A program made the position numbers and the translations under genes. 64,000 bases of DNA, from the NCBI RefSeq assembly GCF_020873915.1, contig NZ_JAHWGP010000020.1, forward strand, positions 1-64,000, written 5' to 3'. Below are positions 1 to 14,074 of this stretch, in pieces; the stretch's first letter is position 1, and every line of letters starts with the position of its first letter. Under the pieces are notes generated by a model. The model worked only from the letters and a program-made list of their open reading frames with translations, was not told where the DNA came from and made no database searches. Origin of the DNA: Streptomyces sp. DH5 (GTDB taxonomy: Bacteria > Actinomycetota > Actinomycetes > Streptomycetales > Streptomycetaceae).

Positions 1-104
1 TAGAGAGGGTAAGGCTCCCAGTAGACGACTGGGTTGATAGGCCGGATATGGAAGCACGGTAACGTGTGGAGTTGACCGGTACTAATAGGCCGAGGGCTTG
101 TCCT
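1..104 (+). rRNA. 23S ribosomal RNA, 3' end (partial)
   Basis: The window opens inside the last helices of 23S rRNA. The conserved stretch around GACCGGTACTAATAGGCCGAG at 74-94 is the usual 3'-terminal region, and the mature end lies near 104 by analogy with other bacteria. The rest of the rRNA operon is to the left of the window. The exact 3' end is inferred. Confidence 0.93.
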
Positions 105-187
105 CAGTTGCTCGCGTCCACTGTGTTGGTTCTGAAACCACGAACAACCCCATGGGTCACGCATGGTGCGGTTGACAGTTTCATAGT

Positions 188-306
188 GTTTCGGTGGTCA
201 TAGCGTAGGGGAAACGCCCGGTTACATTCCGAACCCGGAAGCTAAGCCTTACAGCGCCGATGGTACTGCAGGGGGGACCCTGTGGGAGAGTAGGACGCCG
301 CCGAAC
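188..306 (+). rRNA. 5S ribosomal RNA
   Basis: A 119-nt 5S gene follows the 23S after a spacer of about 83 nt. It shows the closing ends GTTCGGTGG-like and CCGCCGAAC, the CCGAACCCGGAAGCTAAG loop and the GGGAGAGTAGGACGCCGCC 3' half typical of actinobacterial 5S rRNA. It is the last gene of the operon, and a strong terminator follows within 10 nt. Confidence 0.95.
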
Positions 307-315
307 AATTCTTCA

Positions 316-360
316 AAGGGTTGGATCCCGAACTTCGGTTCAGGGTCCAACCCTTTTTTG
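316..360 (+). terminator. rRNA operon terminator
   Basis: AAGGGTTGGA at 316 pairs with TCCAACCCTT. The inner stem has one G-U pair and one mismatch and is capped by a TTCG loop; six T residues follow. It is a textbook intrinsic terminator directly after 5S. Confidence 0.95.
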
Positions 361-405
361 TTCAGTGTCACTTGGCGTTCACGTCGTGCAACGAACATCT
401 CTCCC

Positions 406-1083
406 ATGGGTACTGCTGCACTGCTCAGGGCCGCCGGTGTCGGCGTCGGTGATGAAGTCGTCGTACCTGCCTTCGGCAACGTGGAAGTCGCCGAGGCCGT
501 GGCCACGACAGGGGCGCTGCCGGTCTTCGCCGACATAGATTCCACGACCTACTGCCTGGAACCGGCCGCCGTGCAAGGGGCCGTAACTCCACGGACCGCG
601 GCGGTCGTTGTCGTCCACCGCTTCGGTCGGCCCGCCGACGTGGGGCCGTTGCGGACGCTCGGCCGGCGGCACGGGCTGCTGGTACTGGAGCACGAGGAGT
701 CCGAAGCGCCGTACGACGAGATAGCTCGACGGCGCGAGCGGGCCGCGTTCCTCGACACCAGACTGAGAGGGGTCCGCCCGCCTGAAGGCGGAGCCGGACA
801 CACCTACCAGCAGTACGTCGTCCGCGTTCCGGGCAACGGACGGCCCGACCGGGACGCCTTCGCACGGGCCCTACGAGCCAAGGGCATCGACTGCGTCGTG
901 CCGGTGAAGACACCGGTGCACCGGCTGCCCGGATTCCGGCGGTGCGTGTCCCTCCCCGAGACCGAGCGGGCCGCCGACGAGACGCTGGCCCTGCCGGTGG
1001 AAACCTCGCTGACCAAGCGGGAGATGCAGCGGATCGTGTCCGCGTGCAACGCGCTGGGCGGACTACTGGCACCGGCCCTGTGA
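406..1083 (+). CDS. Truncated DegT/DnrJ/EryC1/StrS-type aminotransferase-like protein
   Basis: This 225-residue protein resembles the DegT/DnrJ/EryC1 sugar aminotransferase family (fold-type I PLP enzymes, usually about 370 residues). It starts at GTAALL, which in full-length members lies well inside the protein, and runs through the GDEVVVPAF and PVFADID motifs. After HGLLVLEHEES (about residue 95) it jumps straight to the C-terminal part (RRRERAAFLDTRL, then YQQYVVRVP). The segment that normally carries the PLP-binding lysine is therefore missing and catalysis is unlikely. I chose the ATG at 406. An in-frame TTG at 358 lies in the T-tract of the rRNA terminator and is improbable. No clear ribosome binding site is visible. 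It may be a degenerate relic or a conserved non-catalytic protein. Confidence 0.6.
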   Translation: MGTAALLRAAGVGVGDEVVVPAFGNVEVAEAVATTGALPVFADIDSTTYCLEPAAVQGAVTPRTAAVVVVHRFGRPADVGPLRTLGRRHGLLVLEHEESEAPYDEIARRRERAAFLDTRLRGVRPPEGGAGHTYQQYVVRVPGNGRPDRDAFARALRAKGIDCVVPVKTPVHRLPGFRRCVSLPETERAADETLALPVETSLTKREMQRIVSACNALGGLLAPAL

Positions 1084-1089
1084 GCGTGG

Positions 1090-1119
1090 TTGGGAGCACG
1101 GGCCTGTTCGGGGTATGAT
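1090..1119 (+). promoter_or_regulatory. Promoter of tRNA-Thr
   Basis: A -35 like TTGGGA (1090-1095), an 18-nt spacer and a good -10 TATGAT (1114-1119) stand about 42 nt before the tRNA. They follow directly after the stop of the upstream gene, so the tRNA has its own promoter. Confidence 0.6.
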
Positions 1120-1161
1120 CTACTCCGTTGCCGCGAGGGAAACCTCGGAAGCGGACAACAG

Positions 1162-1234
1162 GCCCCTATAGCTCAGTCGGTAGAGCGTCTCCATGGTAAG
1201 GAGAAGGTCAACGGTTCGATTCCGTTTGGGGGCT
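1162..1234 (+). tRNA. tRNA-Thr (anticodon GGT)
   Basis: A 73-nt cloverleaf. Acceptor arm GCCCCTA/TGGGGGC, D-stem GCTC/GAGC, anticodon stem TCTCC/GGAGA with loop ATGGTAA (anticodon GGT, reads ACC) and T-stem AACGG/CCGTT with loop TTCGATT. The 3' CCA is not encoded; the sequence after the discriminator T is CCGA. Confidence 0.95.
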
Positions 1235-1242
1235 CCGACAGG

Positions 1243-1272
1243 AAAGGCCCCGCCCATTCGGGCGGGGCCTTT
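1243..1272. terminator. Bidirectional terminator between tRNA-Thr and osaC
   Basis: A perfect 13-bp stem (AAAGGCCCCGCCC with its complement) and a 4-nt loop end in AAA/TTT. It lies 8 nt after the tRNA and 19 nt from the 3' end of the convergent osaC gene, so it can serve both. Confidence 0.85.
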
Positions 1273-1291
1273 CTCATGCCGTCAGGTGTCT

Positions 1292-4048
1292 TCACGCGTC
1301 CTTCTGCAGGCCCGGAACACGCATGGCCAGGATGGCCATGTCGTCGGACGGCGCGTCGGAGGCGAATCGCTCCACCGCGCGCATGATGCGGGCCGCGACC
1401 GCGCCGGCCGTCAGCCCCGTACACGTCGTCAGAACCTCGGCGAGGCCGTCGTCGCCCAGCATCCGCGGGCCCTCCCGGCGCTCGGTGACGCCGTCCGTCA
1501 CACAGAGAAGGACATCACCGGGATCCAGGACGACCGTCTGCTCGTACAGCTCCAGGTCCTCCAGAACACCCAGCAGCGGCTGGGGTTCGGCGGCCGGTTC
1601 CACCGTGCCGTCCTGACGGAGGCGGAGCGGGAGGGGGTGACCGGCGCACACCACCTTCAGTTCCGCGCTGCCGTCCTCCTGCGGGCGCATCTCGCCGTAC
1701 AGGAGGGTGAGGAAACGGCTGCGCGCGCCCTCGTCGAGGATCGCCGAGTTGAGACGCTCCAGGACCGCCGGGCCGCTCAGACCCTCGCGGGCCAGCAGAC
1801 GCAGCGCGTGCCGGGCGAGACCCGTCACGGCCGCGGCGTTCGGACCCGTACCGCAGACGTCGCCGATGGCGAAACCGTAGGCGCCGTCGCTGATCGGGAA
1901 GAGATCGTAGAAGTCGCCGCCGACCTCGTTGCCCTCGCCCGCCGCCCGGTAGATGACCTCGACCTCGACACCGTCGACCGACGGCAGCTCCGGCGGCAGC
2001 AGGCTGCGCTGAAGGGACTGGCTGATCGCCGTGCGCTCCGAGTACAGGCGAGCGTTGTCCAGGGCCAGGGCGGCCCGCCGGGACAGGTCCTCGGCGAGCT
2101 CCAGGATCTCCTGACGGAAGTGCTCGTCGGTCGGCTTGCCGAGCGTCAGCATGCCGATCACACGGTTGCGGGCGACCAGGGGCAGCACCACGGTCTCACC
2201 GCCGACCGCGGAGGCCGTGGCGAGGGTCGGGCCGATGCCCGGCGTGACCTGCCGGGTCGGACCGCCGCTGAGGCCCAGACTGCGCATGGAACTGCGCAGA
2301 GCCGCCTGGTGGGCGACCTCCGCGGGCACCGACCAGACACGGGCGCCGGGCGTGGGCACCGGTTCCGGCGGGTCGATCTTCGACAGCAGGGACTTGATGC
2401 CGTCGATCAGCTCCTCGTCCTCGTGCAGCACATAGGACAGGTACGGATCGGACGCCTGGTCGGCGATCGTGTAGACGGCGCACCAGGTGGCGAGGGTCGG
2501 GACCGTCATCTGCGCCATGAGGGCCAGGGTCTGGTCCCGGTCCAGGGTGCCCGCCAGCAGGTCGGAGGCCTCGACGAGGAAGCTGAGCGAGCCGCGGCGC
2601 AGCCGCTCCAGCTCGCCCAGACGGGCGGACTCGACCGCCAGCGCGATCCGGTCCGCCGCGAACTGCAGGCGCAGCGCCTCCTCGTTGGAGTACCTGCCGG
2701 GCGCCTCGGCGGCGACTCCGAGCGAACCGGTGAGGCGGCCCTCCACCTTCAGCGGGACGGTGACGACCGAGCGCATGCCGGTGCCGTTCAGCAGGGGCAC
2801 CGCGCCGGAGACGGCGGTGAGGTCGTCGTGGACCGCCGGCATGCGGGCCGAGCCGTAGCGGCCGGGGCCGGCCTCGACGGGGACGCGGGCGAAGCGCTGG
2901 CGGGCCGAGGGAAGGCCGGTCGAAGCGCGGACCTCCAGTTCGGTCTCGTCGTCGGTGGCCAGCAGCAGGAAGGCCGAGTCGCCGTCGAGCATGTCGCGGG
3001 CGCGTTCCACCGTGCGCTGCAGCAGGCCGTCGAGATCGTCCGGGGCGGGGGAGCCGATGAAGACCTCGAACGGGTCGGTGCTCTGGCCGTCGGAGCCGCC
3101 GGAGGAGTCGGACGAGGGAACGCGCAACGGGGTCTGGAGAACCGCCCGTTCGTGGTCCCGGACGAGAAGGCAGACGGTTGACGGCTCTCCTTCGGTGTCG
3201 CGGACCCGCAGGTGGGAGGCGTACACCGGGATGACCCTGCCGTGGGCGCCCCTGATGCCGTAGCTGCCCTCCCAGCGGGAGAGGCGCAGCGCGTCGGCGA
3301 TGCCGGTGCCCGTGCCCGGCGTGTGCGGCCAGGCCGCCAGGTCGGTGAGCGGCTTGCCGGTGACCTGCTCGGCCGAGTAACCGAACAGTTCCTCCGCGTC
3401 GTCGTTCCAGGCACTGACGGAGCCCGCCCGGTCGATCTGGACGACGGCCACCCGGACCCGGGTGTCGGCGAGCGGAAGCAGCGGGGTCGGCAGGGACGGG
3501 CCGGCCGACCGGGTGCCGACCGGGCGCTCGGGGAGGGCCAGCTGGAACCAGACGGTCTTGTGCGTGGGCGTGTAGTCGACACCCCAGTGACCGGCCAGGG
3601 CCGCGCAGAGCTGGAGCCCGCGGCCGCCCTCGCGGTCGGGGCTGCCCATGTCGACGGGGGAGCCCTGCAATGGGATCTCCCGCTCCGGATACCGGTCGGC
3701 CACCTCGATCCGCACCCCCTCCTCGCTGCGCAGACAGAGGAGATCGGCGGACGTCCCGGCGTGCACCACTGCGTTGGTGACCAGCTCGCTGGTGAGCACC
3801 ACGGCGTCGTCGACGATGTCGCCGAAGCCCCAGCCTTGCAGGGTGTCGCGGACGAAGGAGCGGGCGCCCGCGACCGATCGCCCGAGGGGCTCGAAGCTGG
3901 CGGCCGCGCGCGCGGTGATCACAGAACTCCTCGACCGGTTCTCGACGGGCATGGCTCCCTGACCGACCGGCTCACGTCGCTGCAGCGGCAGGCCGTCAGT
4001 CGGCCGTGGGTCCGGGGGCTGTTCCCCCGGGATCAGTCCGGTGGTCAT
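1292..4048 (-). CDS. osaC: OsaC-like multidomain regulator: anti-sigma kinase, PAS, GAF and PP2C phosphatase
   Basis: A 918-residue soluble regulator. Domains in order: RsbW-like HATPase (about 40-190, N-box SELVTNAVVHA near 87, GGRGLQ near 141), PAS (about 204-316), two GAF-like regions (about 345-680) and a SpoIIE/PP2C phosphatase (about 690-918, GGDFYDLF near 710, then TDGVTE and SDDMAI). The layout and the position beside osaA/osaB match OsaC of S. coelicolor, a modulator of sigma-B activity needed to return to normal after osmotic stress. I chose the ATG at 4048, preceded by GGAGGGG about 12 nt upstream; an in-frame GTG at 4090 and an ATG at 3952 are alternatives. It is transcribed away from osaA. 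Sigma-B binding is inferred from the homologue. Confidence 0.88.
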   Translation of the reverse strand: MTTGLIPGEQPPDPRPTDGLPLQRREPVGQGAMPVENRSRSSVITARAAASFEPLGRSVAGARSFVRDTLQGWGFGDIVDDAVVLTSELVTNAVVHAGTSADLLCLRSEEGVRIEVADRYPEREIPLQGSPVDMGSPDREGGRGLQLCAALAGHWGVDYTPTHKTVWFQLALPERPVGTRSAGPSLPTPLLPLADTRVRVAVVQIDRAGSVSAWNDDAEELFGYSAEQVTGKPLTDLAAWPHTPGTGTGIADALRLSRWEGSYGIRGAHGRVIPVYASHLRVRDTEGEPSTVCLLVRDHERAVLQTPLRVPSSDSSGGSDGQSTDPFEVFIGSPAPDDLDGLLQRTVERARDMLDGDSAFLLLATDDETELEVRASTGLPSARQRFARVPVEAGPGRYGSARMPAVHDDLTAVSGAVPLLNGTGMRSVVTVPLKVEGRLTGSLGVAAEAPGRYSNEEALRLQFAADRIALAVESARLGELERLRRGSLSFLVEASDLLAGTLDRDQTLALMAQMTVPTLATWCAVYTIADQASDPYLSYVLHEDEELIDGIKSLLSKIDPPEPVPTPGARVWSVPAEVAHQAALRSSMRSLGLSGGPTRQVTPGIGPTLATASAVGGETVVLPLVARNRVIGMLTLGKPTDEHFRQEILELAEDLSRRAALALDNARLYSERTAISQSLQRSLLPPELPSVDGVEVEVIYRAAGEGNEVGGDFYDLFPISDGAYGFAIGDVCGTGPNAAAVTGLARHALRLLAREGLSGPAVLERLNSAILDEGARSRFLTLLYGEMRPQEDGSAELKVVCAGHPLPLRLRQDGTVEPAAEPQPLLGVLEDLELYEQTVVLDPGDVLLCVTDGVTERREGPRMLGDDGLAEVLTTCTGLTAGAVAARIMRAVERFASDAPSDDMAILAMRVPGLQKDA

Positions 4049-4456
4049 GTGTGCGGCCGCCCCTCCGATGCCCGCTCGTCTCCTTGCCACCGCCCAGGCC
4101 GGGCGGACCCGCGTGGCTGGACAGCCGGATGCAAGGTTACTTACCTTCGCGGTCCGAGCGGATGCCGGTACGCAGTGTTTCCGTCCGGAGGTGTTCGCCG
4201 TCCGGCGGCTGTGCGGACGATGTGCGAAGCTGCCGAACTGTTATGGCCCGGTTCGGCGGGGGTGAAACACTGGGCAGGCTTGCGGTAAAGGTCCCGGCAG
4301 GCCGTGTGTCCCCGTACCGGGTGGGCAGCAGCCCCTTGGCGGCACCGCGGAACGTCGGGGGACATCGCAGCAGTACAGGAAGCGCGGTAGTAACGGGAAC
4401 GCCCCTGGCGGTGCCCGGGCACAGCGGTAACGGTCGACCCCTGCGGGAGGGACACA
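4049..4456. other. Divergent intergenic region osaC/osaA
   Basis: About 400 bp without a credible gene; small frames here lack codon bias. It must hold the divergent promoters of osaC and osaA. A weak -10-like TAGTAA lies at 4388-4393, and GGGAGG at 4445-4450 is the osaA ribosome binding site. No clear sigma-B promoter could be read with confidence. Confidence 0.5.
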
Positions 4457-9916
<5,460 letters not shown>

Positions 9917-10233
9917 GGCCGGCGTCCGGCGGGCGCGCGACGGGACGGGACGGGAAGCTTCGCCGTTCGTACGAAGTTGCTGACGCGGTGCGCACGAAGT
10001 CGTGTAGAAGTACGGGATCCGGGGAACCTTCTGGTCTCCTGCCGCGTTTCTGCTACGTGCACAGTGACATCACGGTGACAGGGTGTGGCGACAGGCGGGG
10101 TGCGGCTACGATGACCGGCACAAGGACGGGCGGCGCAAGGGAGCCGTCCCCTGGGGCGGTACCCACAGGTACAGGTACGACCCCAGGTCCTGCGGACAGG
10201 GGAGGCCCCAAGCCGGGGCGAGGAGGGCGGGCC
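9917..10233. other. osaA-osaB intergenic region
   Basis: A 317-bp gap, too long for a simple operon link, so osaB probably has its own promoter. A TACGAT -10-like box is at 10107-10112, with GTGACA occurring twice at 10065-10080. The AGGAGG at 10221-10226 is the osaB ribosome binding site. Reading frames that start earlier in this gap lack a binding site and conserved sequence. Confidence 0.45.
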
Positions 10234-10911
10234 ATGGTCCAGAAGGCCAAGATCCTCCTGGTCGATGACCGGCCGGAGAATCTGCTCGCGCTGGAGGCGA
10301 TCCTCTCGGCGCTCGATCAGACGCTGGTGCGGGCATCGTCCGGGGAGGAAGCGCTGAAGGCGCTGCTCACGGACGACTTCGCGGTCATTCTGCTGGACGT
10401 CCAGATGCCGGGCATGGACGGCTTCGAGACCGCTGCGCACATCAAGCGCCGTGAGCGGACCCGGGACATCCCGATCATCTTCCTCACGGCGATCAACCAC
10501 GGCCCGCACCACACCTTCCGGGGGTACGCGGCCGGCGCGGTCGACTACATCTCCAAGCCGTTCGACCCGTGGGTGCTGCGCGCCAAGGTCTCGGTGTTCG
10601 TCGAGCTGTACATGAAGAACTGCCAGTTGAGGGAGCAGGCCGCGCTGCTGCGGCTGCAGTTGGAGGGCAGCGAGAAGGACGCCGGCGAGGCGGACGAGCC
10701 GGCGGGGCTGCTCGCCGAACTCTCGGCGCGGCTCGCGGCCGTCGAGGAGCAGGCCGAGGCGCTGACCAAGCAGCTCAACGACGAGTCGACCGACGCGGCC
10801 GCGGTGGCCACGGCGGCCCATCTGGAGCGCAAGCTCACCGGGTTGCGGCGCGCGCTGGACGCCCTGGAGCCGGGGACCGGTGGCACCTCCTCCGTGCCCT
10901 CGCCGAACTGA
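10234..10911 (+). CDS. osaB: OsaB-like response regulator with coiled-coil C-terminus
   Basis: A 225-residue response regulator: an N-terminal receiver (about 4-122, DDRPENLL acidic pocket, phospho-Asp 55 in VILLDVQMPGMDG, conserved Lys in SKPFDP) followed by a helical, probably coiled-coil tail (about 130-210) and no DNA-binding domain. OsaB of S. coelicolor is essential for osmoadaptation and pairs with the adjacent hybrid kinase OsaA. The output is therefore likely by protein-protein contact. The ATG at 10234 has AGGAGG 7 nt upstream; a longer in-frame reading from 9898 lacks these signals and is rejected. Confidence 0.88.
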   Translation: MVQKAKILLVDDRPENLLALEAILSALDQTLVRASSGEEALKALLTDDFAVILLDVQMPGMDGFETAAHIKRRERTRDIPIIFLTAINHGPHHTFRGYAAGAVDYISKPFDPWVLRAKVSVFVELYMKNCQLREQAALLRLQLEGSEKDAGEADEPAGLLAELSARLAAVEEQAEALTKQLNDESTDAAAVATAAHLERKLTGLRRALDALEPGTGGTSSVPSPN

Positions 10912-11099
10912 ACCCCGAACTGAACCCCGGAGCACGGCCCTTGGCGGCCTCCTGCGGGGGAGAGTTGCCCTGAGGGGGCGTCAACCCGGACGCGCGCGCC
11001 TGTCACCGCGTCAGCTTCGCGCCTCGACGAGGGCGACACGAACGGGTGAAGCATGCGCCACGCGTGTCCCCGCCCGCCTCCACCGGTAACCTCACACCC

Positions 11100-13826
11100 A
11101 TGGCCTCACGTCCCTCCGCAGCCAAGAAGCCGCCCGCGAAGAAGGCGGCCGCTTCCGTGAAGGCCCCGGCGAGGAAGGCCGCTGCCAAAAAGGCCCCGGC
11201 GAGGAAGGCTCCCGCCAAGAAGGCCGCGGCCAGAAAGCCGGCGCCCGCGCCCAACCCGACGAGCGGCGTCTACCGACTCGTGCGCGCCCTGTGGCTGGGC
11301 CTCGCGCACGCCGTCGGAGCGGTCTTCCGCGGCCTGGGGCAGGGCGCCAGGAACCTCGACCCCGCGCACCGCAAGGACGGCGTCGCGCTGCTGCTGCTCG
11401 CCATCGCGCTGATCGTCGCCGCCGGCACCTGGGCGGACCTGGAGGGCCCCGTCGGCGACCTCGTGGAGATCCTGGTCACCGGAGCCTTCGGCCGGCTCGA
11501 CCTGCTCGTGCCGATCCTGGTCGCCGTCGTCGCCGTACGGTTCATCCGGCACCCGGAGAAGCCCGAGGCCAACGGGCGGATCGTCATCGGCCTGTCCGCA
11601 CTCGTCGTCGGCGTGCTCGGCCAGATCCACATCGGGTGCGGATCGCCCGCCCGCAGCGAGGGCATGCACGCGATAAGGGACGCGGGCGGTCTCATCGGCT
11701 GGGGGGCGGCCACACCACTGTCGTCCACCATGACCGATGTCCTCGCCGTGCCCCTGCTGGTGCTGCTCACGGTCTTCGGTCTGCTGGTCGTCACGGCCAC
11801 GCCGGTGAACGCCATTCCGCAGCGCCTGCGCCTTCTCGGCGTACGGCTCGGCCTCGTCCACGAACCCGAGCCGGCGGAGTTCGCCGAGGACGACGCCCGC
11901 TACGAGGAGCAGTGGCGCGAGGCCCTGCCCGCGAGCCGCCGCGGACGCCGGCCGGCCCCCGAGGAGTACGACCCCGACAGCGCGGAGCACGAGGCACTGA
12001 CCCGGCGCCGCTCCCGGCGCCGCAGGTCCGCTGTGCCGCAGCCCGACGCGAACCGGCCGATGGACGCCGTCGACGTGGCCGCCGCGGCGGCCGCCGCGCT
12101 CGACGGCGCCGTGCTGCACGGGATGCCGCCCTCGCCCGTCGTCGCCGACCTCACCCAGGGCGTGAGCACCGGCGACCGGGAGCCCACCACACCGACGCCG
12201 GTCCCGGCGGCGCGCACCCAGCCGAAGAAGCCGAAGACGGCCGAGTCGGCGCCGGAGAAGCCGCCGGCGGGCGTCCTGGACATGACCAAGGAGCCGCCGC
12301 GCGAACCGCGCGATCTGCCGCCCCGTGCGGAACAGCTCCAGCTCGCCGGCGACATCACCTACTCCCTGCCCTCGCTGGACCTGCTCACCCGAGGAGGGCC
12401 GGGCAAGGCCCGCAGCGCGGCCAACGACGCCATAGTGGACGCCCTGCGGAAGGTCTTCACCGAGTTCAAGGTGGACGCCGCCGTCACCGGCTTCACCCGC
12501 GGCCCGACGGTCACCCGCTACGTCGTGGAACTCGGCCCGGCCGTGAAGGTCGAGCGGGTGACCGCGCTGACCAAGAACATCGCGTACGCCGTGGCCAGCC
12601 CGGACGTGCGGATCATCAGCCCGATCCCTGGCAAGTCCGCGGTCGGCATCGAGATCCCCAACACCGACCGGGAGATGGTCAACCTCGGTGACGTGCTGCG
12701 GCTCGCCGAGTCCGCCGAGGACGACGACCCGATGCTGGTCGCCTTCGGCAAGGACGTCGAGGGCGGCTACGTGATGGACTCGCTGGCGAAGATGCCGCAC
12801 ATGCTGGTCGCCGGCGCCACCGGCTCCGGAAAGTCGTCCTGCATCAACTGCCTGATCACCTCGGTCATGATGCGGGCGACCCCGGAGGACGTCCGGATGA
12901 TCCTGGTCGACCCCAAGCGCGTGGAGCTGACCGCCTACGAGGGCATCCCGCACCTGATCACACCGATCATCACCAACCCCAAGCGGGCCGCCGAGGCGCT
13001 CCAGTGGGTCGTGCGCGAGATGGACCTGCGCTACGACGACCTGGCCGCCTACGGCTACCGGCACATCGACGACTTCAACCGCGCGGTGCGCGAGGGCAAG
13101 GCGAAGCCGCCCGAGGGCAGCGAGCGGGAACTCCAGCCGTACCCCTACCTGCTGGTGATCGTCGACGAGCTGGCCGATCTGATGATGGTCGCCCCGCGCG
13201 ACGTCGAGGACGCCATCGTGCGGATCACGCAGCTCGCGCGGGCGGCCGGCATCCACCTGGTGCTCGCCACGCAGCGTCCGTCGGTCGACGTCGTCACCGG
13301 TCTGATCAAGGCGAACGTGCCCTCCCGGCTGGCGTTCGCCACCTCCTCGCTCGCGGACTCGCGGGTCATCCTGGACCAGCCCGGCGCCGAGAAGCTGATC
13401 GGCAAGGGCGACGGGCTGTTCCTGCCGATGGGCGCGAACAAACCCACGCGCATGCAGGGCGCGTTCGTGACCGAGGAGGAGGTCTCGGCCGTCGTCCAGC
13501 ACTGCAAGGACCAGATGGCGCCCGTCTTCCGGGACGACGTCACCGTCGGGTCCAAGCGGAAGAAGGAGATCGACGAGGACATCGGCGACGACCTCGACCT
13601 GCTGTGCCAGGCGGCCGAGCTGGTCGTCTCGACCCAGTTCGGTTCGACGTCCATGCTGCAGCGCAAGCTGCGCGTCGGCTTCGCCAAGGCCGGCCGGCTG
13701 ATGGACCTCATGGAGTCGAGGAACATCGTCGGACCGAGCGAGGGATCGAAGGCGCGTGACGTTCTTGTGAAGCCTGACGAGCTGGATGGCGTGCTCGCGC
13801 TGATCCGGGGGGAGTCTGAAGGGTAG
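11100..13826 (+). CDS. ftsK: DNA translocase FtsK
   Basis: A 908-residue FtsK/SpoIIIE translocase that pumps chromosome ends through closing septa. The N-terminus (about 8-45) is an Ala/Lys/Pro repeat (KAPARKA, KKAPARK) like a histone H1 tail. Membrane helices follow at about 80-250, then a proline-rich linker, the ATPase motor (Walker A GATGSGKSS near 570, Walker B LLVIVDELADL near 684) and the C-terminal gamma winged helix. The ATG at 11100 lacks a Shine-Dalgarno, but TAACCT at 11087-11092 is a good -10 for a leaderless message. An upstream in-frame ATG at 11046 is less likely. Confidence 0.95.
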   Translation: MASRPSAAKKPPAKKAAASVKAPARKAAAKKAPARKAPAKKAAARKPAPAPNPTSGVYRLVRALWLGLAHAVGAVFRGLGQGARNLDPAHRKDGVALLLLAIALIVAAGTWADLEGPVGDLVEILVTGAFGRLDLLVPILVAVVAVRFIRHPEKPEANGRIVIGLSALVVGVLGQIHIGCGSPARSEGMHAIRDAGGLIGWGAATPLSSTMTDVLAVPLLVLLTVFGLLVVTATPVNAIPQRLRLLGVRLGLVHEPEPAEFAEDDARYEEQWREALPASRRGRRPAPEEYDPDSAEHEALTRRRSRRRRSAVPQPDANRPMDAVDVAAAAAAALDGAVLHGMPPSPVVADLTQGVSTGDREPTTPTPVPAARTQPKKPKTAESAPEKPPAGVLDMTKEPPREPRDLPPRAEQLQLAGDITYSLPSLDLLTRGGPGKARSAANDAIVDALRKVFTEFKVDAAVTGFTRGPTVTRYVVELGPAVKVERVTALTKNIAYAVASPDVRIISPIPGKSAVGIEIPNTDREMVNLGDVLRLAESAEDDDPMLVAFGKDVEGGYVMDSLAKMPHMLVAGATGSGKSSCINCLITSVMMRATPEDVRMILVDPKRVELTAYEGIPHLITPIITNPKRAAEALQWVVREMDLRYDDLAAYGYRHIDDFNRAVREGKAKPPEGSERELQPYPYLLVIVDELADLMMVAPRDVEDAIVRITQLARAAGIHLVLATQRPSVDVVTGLIKANVPSRLAFATSSLADSRVILDQPGAEKLIGKGDGLFLPMGANKPTRMQGAFVTEEEVSAVVQHCKDQMAPVFRDDVTVGSKRKKEIDEDIGDDLDLLCQAAELVVSTQFGSTSMLQRKLRVGFAKAGRLMDLMESRNIVGPSEGSKARDVLVKPDELDGVLALIRGESEG

Positions 13827-14001
13827 GCGGACGGGACACGGTCGTCGCCCGGCACCACGGCGGCCGATCGTGACCCACCCGTTAGGGATCACCGGGCAAC
13901 TGTTTCCCGTCGGCGTACGTCAAGTTGAGCGAAGCGACAACCGCAGTACCGCCATCGGGACCTCGGGCCATTCCGATGGCGTACAAAATCCGACCGCCCG
14001 G

Positions 14002-14032
14002 TTGCCCCACCCTCTCGTACCCCTCCTAGACT
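14002..14032 (+). promoter_or_regulatory. Candidate promoter of the RodZ-like gene
   Basis: TTGCCC at 14002-14007, a 19-nt spacer and TAGACT at 14027-14032 give a plausible vegetative promoter about 43 nt before the GTG start at 14075. GAAAGG lies close to the start as a possible ribosome binding site. Confidence 0.5.
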
Positions 14033-14074
14033 GAACTTCCAGCACAGGCGGCTACACGCTCGAAAGGCGCCCCC

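Noticed and set aside
249-545. Reading frames overlapping 5S rRNA and the terminator on both strands
   Set aside because: They lie over rRNA and the DegT-like gene, lack start signals and have no recognisable sequence.
1090-1386. 98-codon frame across tRNA-Thr
   Set aside because: It translates the tRNA and its terminator, a common artefact of G+C-rich DNA.
1193-3181. 662-codon frame opposite osaC
   Set aside because: It is the antisense shadow of osaC; the osaC frame has all the conserved domains and proper codon bias.
11106-13892. 928-codon frame opposite ftsK
   Set aside because: Antisense shadow; FtsK motifs in the sense frame decide it.
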